From the NCBI GenBank assembly GCA_009936765.1, contig JAACDL010000177.1, forward strand, positions 1 through 7,523: DNA of 7,523 nucleotides. The letters are read 5' to 3'. Within the stretch, counting starts at the first letter, position 1; each line of letters begins with the position of its first letter. Under the pieces are notes generated by a model. It was not told where the DNA came from and searched no databases. It saw only the letters and a list, made by a program, of their open reading frames with translations. The translations under genes were made by a program, and so were the position numbers. The DNA comes from Methanobacteriota archaeon (GTDB taxonomy: Archaea > Thermoplasmatota > Poseidoniia > Poseidoniales > Poseidoniaceae). This document shows positions 5,901-7,523 of the stretch, piece by piece.

Positions 5901-6600
5901 TATTGGACGCCTAGTCAATGAAGAAGACATGCCATTCACTCGTGATGGTATAGTACCTGACCTAATCATCAACCCGCACGCGATTCCATCTAGAATGACA
6001 GTTGCACACGTTCTCGAAATGATTGGTGGTAAAGTTGGTTCTCTAGAAGGACGTAGAATCGACGGAACTGCATTCAGAGGAGAGAAAGAAGGAAGCCTAC
6101 GTGACAGCTTAGTTCGCAATGGATACGACCACACTGGAAGAGAATTCATGATCAATGGAGAAACAGGAGAAACATACCCTTCAGAGATTTTCGTTGGATG
6201 TATCTACTACCAGAAACTTCACCACATGGTATCTGGAAAGATTCACGCTCGCAGCCGTGGACGTGTACAGATTCTAACCAGACAACCTACTGAAGGACGT
6301 GCTCGACAGGGTGGTCTAAGGTTTGGTGAAATGGAACGTGATTGTTTGATTGCACACGGTGCATCAATGGTCATCAAGGATAGACTACTAGACGAATCAG
6401 ACGGAATAGACTTGTTCGTTTGTGCCCAATCTGGTCACGTTGCTTGGTATGATCCGAAACGCCGTACATATGTGTCACCAATTCATGGTGACGGAGCAGA
6501 GGTTTACAAGATTCAAACCTCTTACGCATTCAAGTTGCTACTTGACGAGATGAAGAGTCTCGGAGTGGCAATGCGTCTAGAACTGGAGGACCGCAGATGA
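2989..6600 (+). CDS. rpoB: RNA polymerase subunit B (Rpb2/beta homologue), unsplit
   Basis: This is the second-largest subunit of DNA-dependent RNA polymerase and forms one side of the active cleft. At 1203 residues it joins the parts that many Euryarchaeota encode separately as B'' and B'. Landmarks in order are an N-terminal SLVNHQLASYDD, RLAGDLIEDLF (about 380), GGRSGVSQLLDRTTYLS (about 443), ARDLHPTQWGRLCPNETPEG (480-499), the active-centre segment GYNMQDAVIMN (811-821), GDKFASRHGQKGVIG (959-973) with K961 and K969 at the catalytic lysine positions, TRQPTEGRARQGGLRFGEME (1097-1116) and the C-terminal SYAFKLLLDEMKSLGV. Two departures from consensus stand out. Glu of the near-universal Glu-Asp pair is Gln814. 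The C-terminal zinc finger keeps only C1145, with Ser1148, Ser1163 and His1166 at the other ligand positions. The frame is intact with no sign of decay. The stop overlaps the rpoA1 start. Confidence 0.98.
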   Translation: MKEIIESFFRERSLVNHQLASYDDCIPTGDNSVSRMEKIVRSIRVGTDEEVEDDMGGLIKLDVIDQDIIIRVKNIQLGEPTIREADGSDHPSIPMECRLRKLTYMSPVRMDFTIFKNGVPSQPEKGVQVGNMPIMVRSRRCNLHANHVAGDKVLHPTTSDEDHKMWEKLLRTKGEDPLDPGGYFIINGTERVLISMEDLAPNRVTVEINKRYAKKTEVAKIFSQKDGMRKPLTVEKRRDGMLMVKISTAGTTAIPVVLLMRALGIENDQELFQAIAGPTETFKFIVANINEVKDNEEYAVDSLEEAHQWLEKKFAAGQQKEYREARVTQLLDRELLPHLGDSEEDRKKKAIFLGRIVRQVLEMAITSRKPNDKDHYANKRVRLAGDLIEDLFRVSMGQLARDLKYQLERHHNRKRELKITSCLRPDVLTSKIMHALATGNWVGGRSGVSQLLDRTTYLSALSHMRRVTSPLVRSQPHFEARDLHPTQWGRLCPNETPEGQNCGLVKNAAQMIDVSEAIPETEIRSRLDEMDVFQPDDWTDGDRIHVNGDIYGIHKRGKNLVTQFKNARRRGAIRPEVSIRYDTTNRDIFINTDKGRILRPVLILYDGAPRLTQKHLEMVSAGDMTFKDLVNEGVVEWVDAEEEEDLYIAPRPFVLPEVVPEGNEYAGRPVSHSTITWLNLGEPGAISAKLQARITMPNGVKADAVFDVDLLYTSEHTHCEIDPQLVLGVCASLIPYPEHNSTPRVTGGTAMVKQSLGLPSANYRLRPDTRLHILHYPQRSITHTQAMDTTKFDSRPGGQNFIVAVMSLHGYNMQDAVIMNRSSVQRALGRSTFNRTYNAERRRFPGGQVEEIEIPGTGLEEVKGLKPIGSYDHLEGDGLPHPEKYLEGGDVLVGKTSPPRFLEETGAGAFLQAQERRESSMPIRHGEKGWVDNVYVTESLDSGRLVRCMVRSHKVPEIGDKFASRHGQKGVIGRLVNEEDMPFTRDGIVPDLIINPHAIPSRMTVAHVLEMIGGKVGSLEGRRIDGTAFRGEKEGSLRDSLVRNGYDHTGREFMINGETGETYPSEIFVGCIYYQKLHHMVSGKIHARSRGRVQILTRQPTEGRARQGGLRFGEMERDCLIAHGASMVIKDRLLDESDGIDLFVCAQSGHVAWYDPKRRTYVSPIHGDGAEVYKIQTSYAFKLLLDEMKSLGVAMRLELEDRR
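6585..6590 (+). promoter_or_regulatory. Shine-Dalgarno sequence of rpoA1 inside the rpoB 3' end
   Basis: GGAGGA lies six bases before the rpoA1 ATG, within the last codons of rpoB. With the ATGA stop-start overlap it fits translational coupling of the two large subunits. Confidence 0.65.
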
Positions 6601-7523
6601 GCCAAAATAGCACAACAATGATTCCAAAGAGAATCGCAAGCATCCGCTTCGGATTGATGGACCCTACTGAAATCAGAAGAATGTCTTCAGTTGAGGTAAA
6701 GACTGCTGATACATACAAAGATGACGGACACGCATTCCGCCAAGGTTTGATGGACCCTCACATGGGTGTTATTGAACCTGGTTTGCTATGCCCAACTGAC
6801 AATTGTAAGTATGACGAAAGTCCAGGTCACTTCGGGCACATTCAACTTGAGTTGCCAGTTATCCACATTGGATTCGTTAATCTGATCAAGACTGCAATCA
6901 AAGCAACTTGTAATTCGTGTAGCAAGATTCTTCTTCACGACGCAGAAGGAACCCACCCTTCAAACCCAGAACTTTCAGAGCAAGATTTCTATCGTGCTCG
7001 TGTACGTGATTTAATCACAAAGCACGGTGTTGGGTCTACTGAATTCTCGAAGATTATCAAGGATATCGAGAAGAAGACTTCAGAAGCAAAGAGAACTATC
7101 TGTATGCACTGCAAGTCCCAACAAGGAAAAATTGTTTTGGACAAGCCTACAACTTTCAAAGAGAACATTGCAGCTCAAGGTGGCGGCAAGCCAACAGAGC
7201 GAAAGTTGAATGCTCGTGATATCCGTGAATGGCTTCAAGGAATACCTCAGGAACACCTTATCTTCCTAGGTATGCACAAGGAGAACAGACCAGAATGGAT
7301 TATTCTGAAAGTTCTACCAGTACCTCCAATCACAGTTAGACCATCCATCACTCTAGACTCTGGAGACCGTTCTGAAGACGACTTAACCCACAAGTTGGTT
7401 GACGTACTAAGAATCAATCAGAGACTACGTGAGAATCGTGACGCAGGAGCACCTCAATTGATTGTTGAAGATCTTTGGGAATTGTTGCAATACCACGTTA
7501 CAACATATTTCGATAATCAAACA
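6597..7523 (+). CDS. rpoA1: RNA polymerase subunit A' (Rpb1/beta' N-terminal part), 3' truncated by the window
   Basis: The first 309 codons are present and the frame is open at the right edge. Full archaeal A' proteins are close to three times this length, with A'' encoded separately. The visible part is the clamp core: IRFGLMDPTEIRRMS (16-30), GLMDPHMGVIEPG (50-62), PGHFGHI (76-82), PVIHIGF (87-93), a conserved region with PVPP and VRPS, and RSEDDLTHKL followed by EDLWELLQYHVTTYFDN. The catalytic NADFDGD loop lies beyond the window. The second zinc site is intact (C105-x2-C108 and C169-x2-C172). The first is altered: the usual C-x2-C-x6-C-x2-H reads C65-x4-C70, then Ser75 where the CPGHFGHI cysteine should be, and H78. 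ATG overlaps the rpoB stop by four bases (ATGA) and has a good ribosome binding site. Confidence 0.97.
   Translation, partial: MSQNSTTMIPKRIASIRFGLMDPTEIRRMSSVEVKTADTYKDDGHAFRQGLMDPHMGVIEPGLLCPTDNCKYDESPGHFGHIQLELPVIHIGFVNLIKTAIKATCNSCSKILLHDAEGTHPSNPELSEQDFYRARVRDLITKHGVGSTEFSKIIKDIEKKTSEAKRTICMHCKSQQGKIVLDKPTTFKENIAAQGGGKPTERKLNARDIREWLQGIPQEHLIFLGMHKENRPEWIILKVLPVPPITVRPSITLDSGDRSEDDLTHKLVDVLRINQRLRENRDAGAPQLIVEDLWELLQYHVTTYFDNQT

Noticed and set aside
5883..6155. 90-codon minus-strand open frame inside rpoB
   Set aside because: It is complementary to the most conserved catalytic part of RpoB and shows no independent coding signs.
6307..6309. Gln1107 in GRARQGGLRFGEME where archaeal RpoB usually has Glu or Asp
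   Set aside because: The bacterial beta subunit differs at this place too, so the position tolerates change. I do not treat it as a functional anomaly like Gln814.
2989..6600. Frequent CTAG tetranucleotides in rpoB (about twenty by eye)
   Set aside because: CTAG is avoided in many prokaryotes, but the count is near or only slightly above what base composition predicts and follows from heavy use of the CTA leucine codon and ACT codons.

Overview
The window looks archaeal. It carries the start of an archaeal RNA polymerase operon (rpoH, an unsplit rpoB, then the beginning of rpoA1), a tRNA-Lys whose 3' CCA is not encoded, TATA-like box A sequences and a mix of Shine-Dalgarno-led ATG and TTG starts. 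An unsplit B subunit rules against most methanogens and haloarchaea. With the moderate GC content and the long RpoH, it fits the Thermoplasmatota, most likely a planktonic Marine Group II/III type archaeon. That placement is inferred from gene structure and was not tested by a tree.

Layout. Bases 3-206 hold the 3' end of an unidentified + strand gene. It is followed by a small two-helix membrane protein gene (about 278-709). That gene meets, stop codon against stop codon, a minus-strand gene (2133-706) encoding an unusual fusion of a HemK/PrmC-type methyltransferase with a class I biotin-protein ligase. A short divergent control region (2134-2229) follows, with one near-symmetrical TATA-like element that could serve both directions. 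Next are tRNA-Lys(UUU) (2230-2303) and the polymerase genes rpoH (2354-2974), rpoB (2989-6600) and rpoA1 (6597 to the window end, partial). There is no gene-free stretch longer than about 100 bases apart from the tRNA region, and no mobile element or CRISPR array is visible.

How the genes work together. RpoH, RpoB and RpoA1 are parts of one enzyme and are packed tightly (14-nt gap, then an ATGA overlap), so they are probably co-transcribed and translationally coupled. The tRNA lies 50 bases upstream of rpoH, and a possible helix pairs its 5' leader with its 3' trailer, ending just before the rpoH ribosome binding site.

The most interesting signals are departures from family consensus inside otherwise normal genes. 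In the RpoB C-terminal zinc finger only one of four expected cysteines remains. The first zinc site of RpoA1 has lost its third cysteine and has altered spacing. The near-invariant Glu-Asp pair of the RpoB active centre reads Gln-Asp. RpoH has an extra N-terminal helix-hairpin-helix-like domain. The methyltransferase-ligase fusion carries NLPY in place of NPPY.
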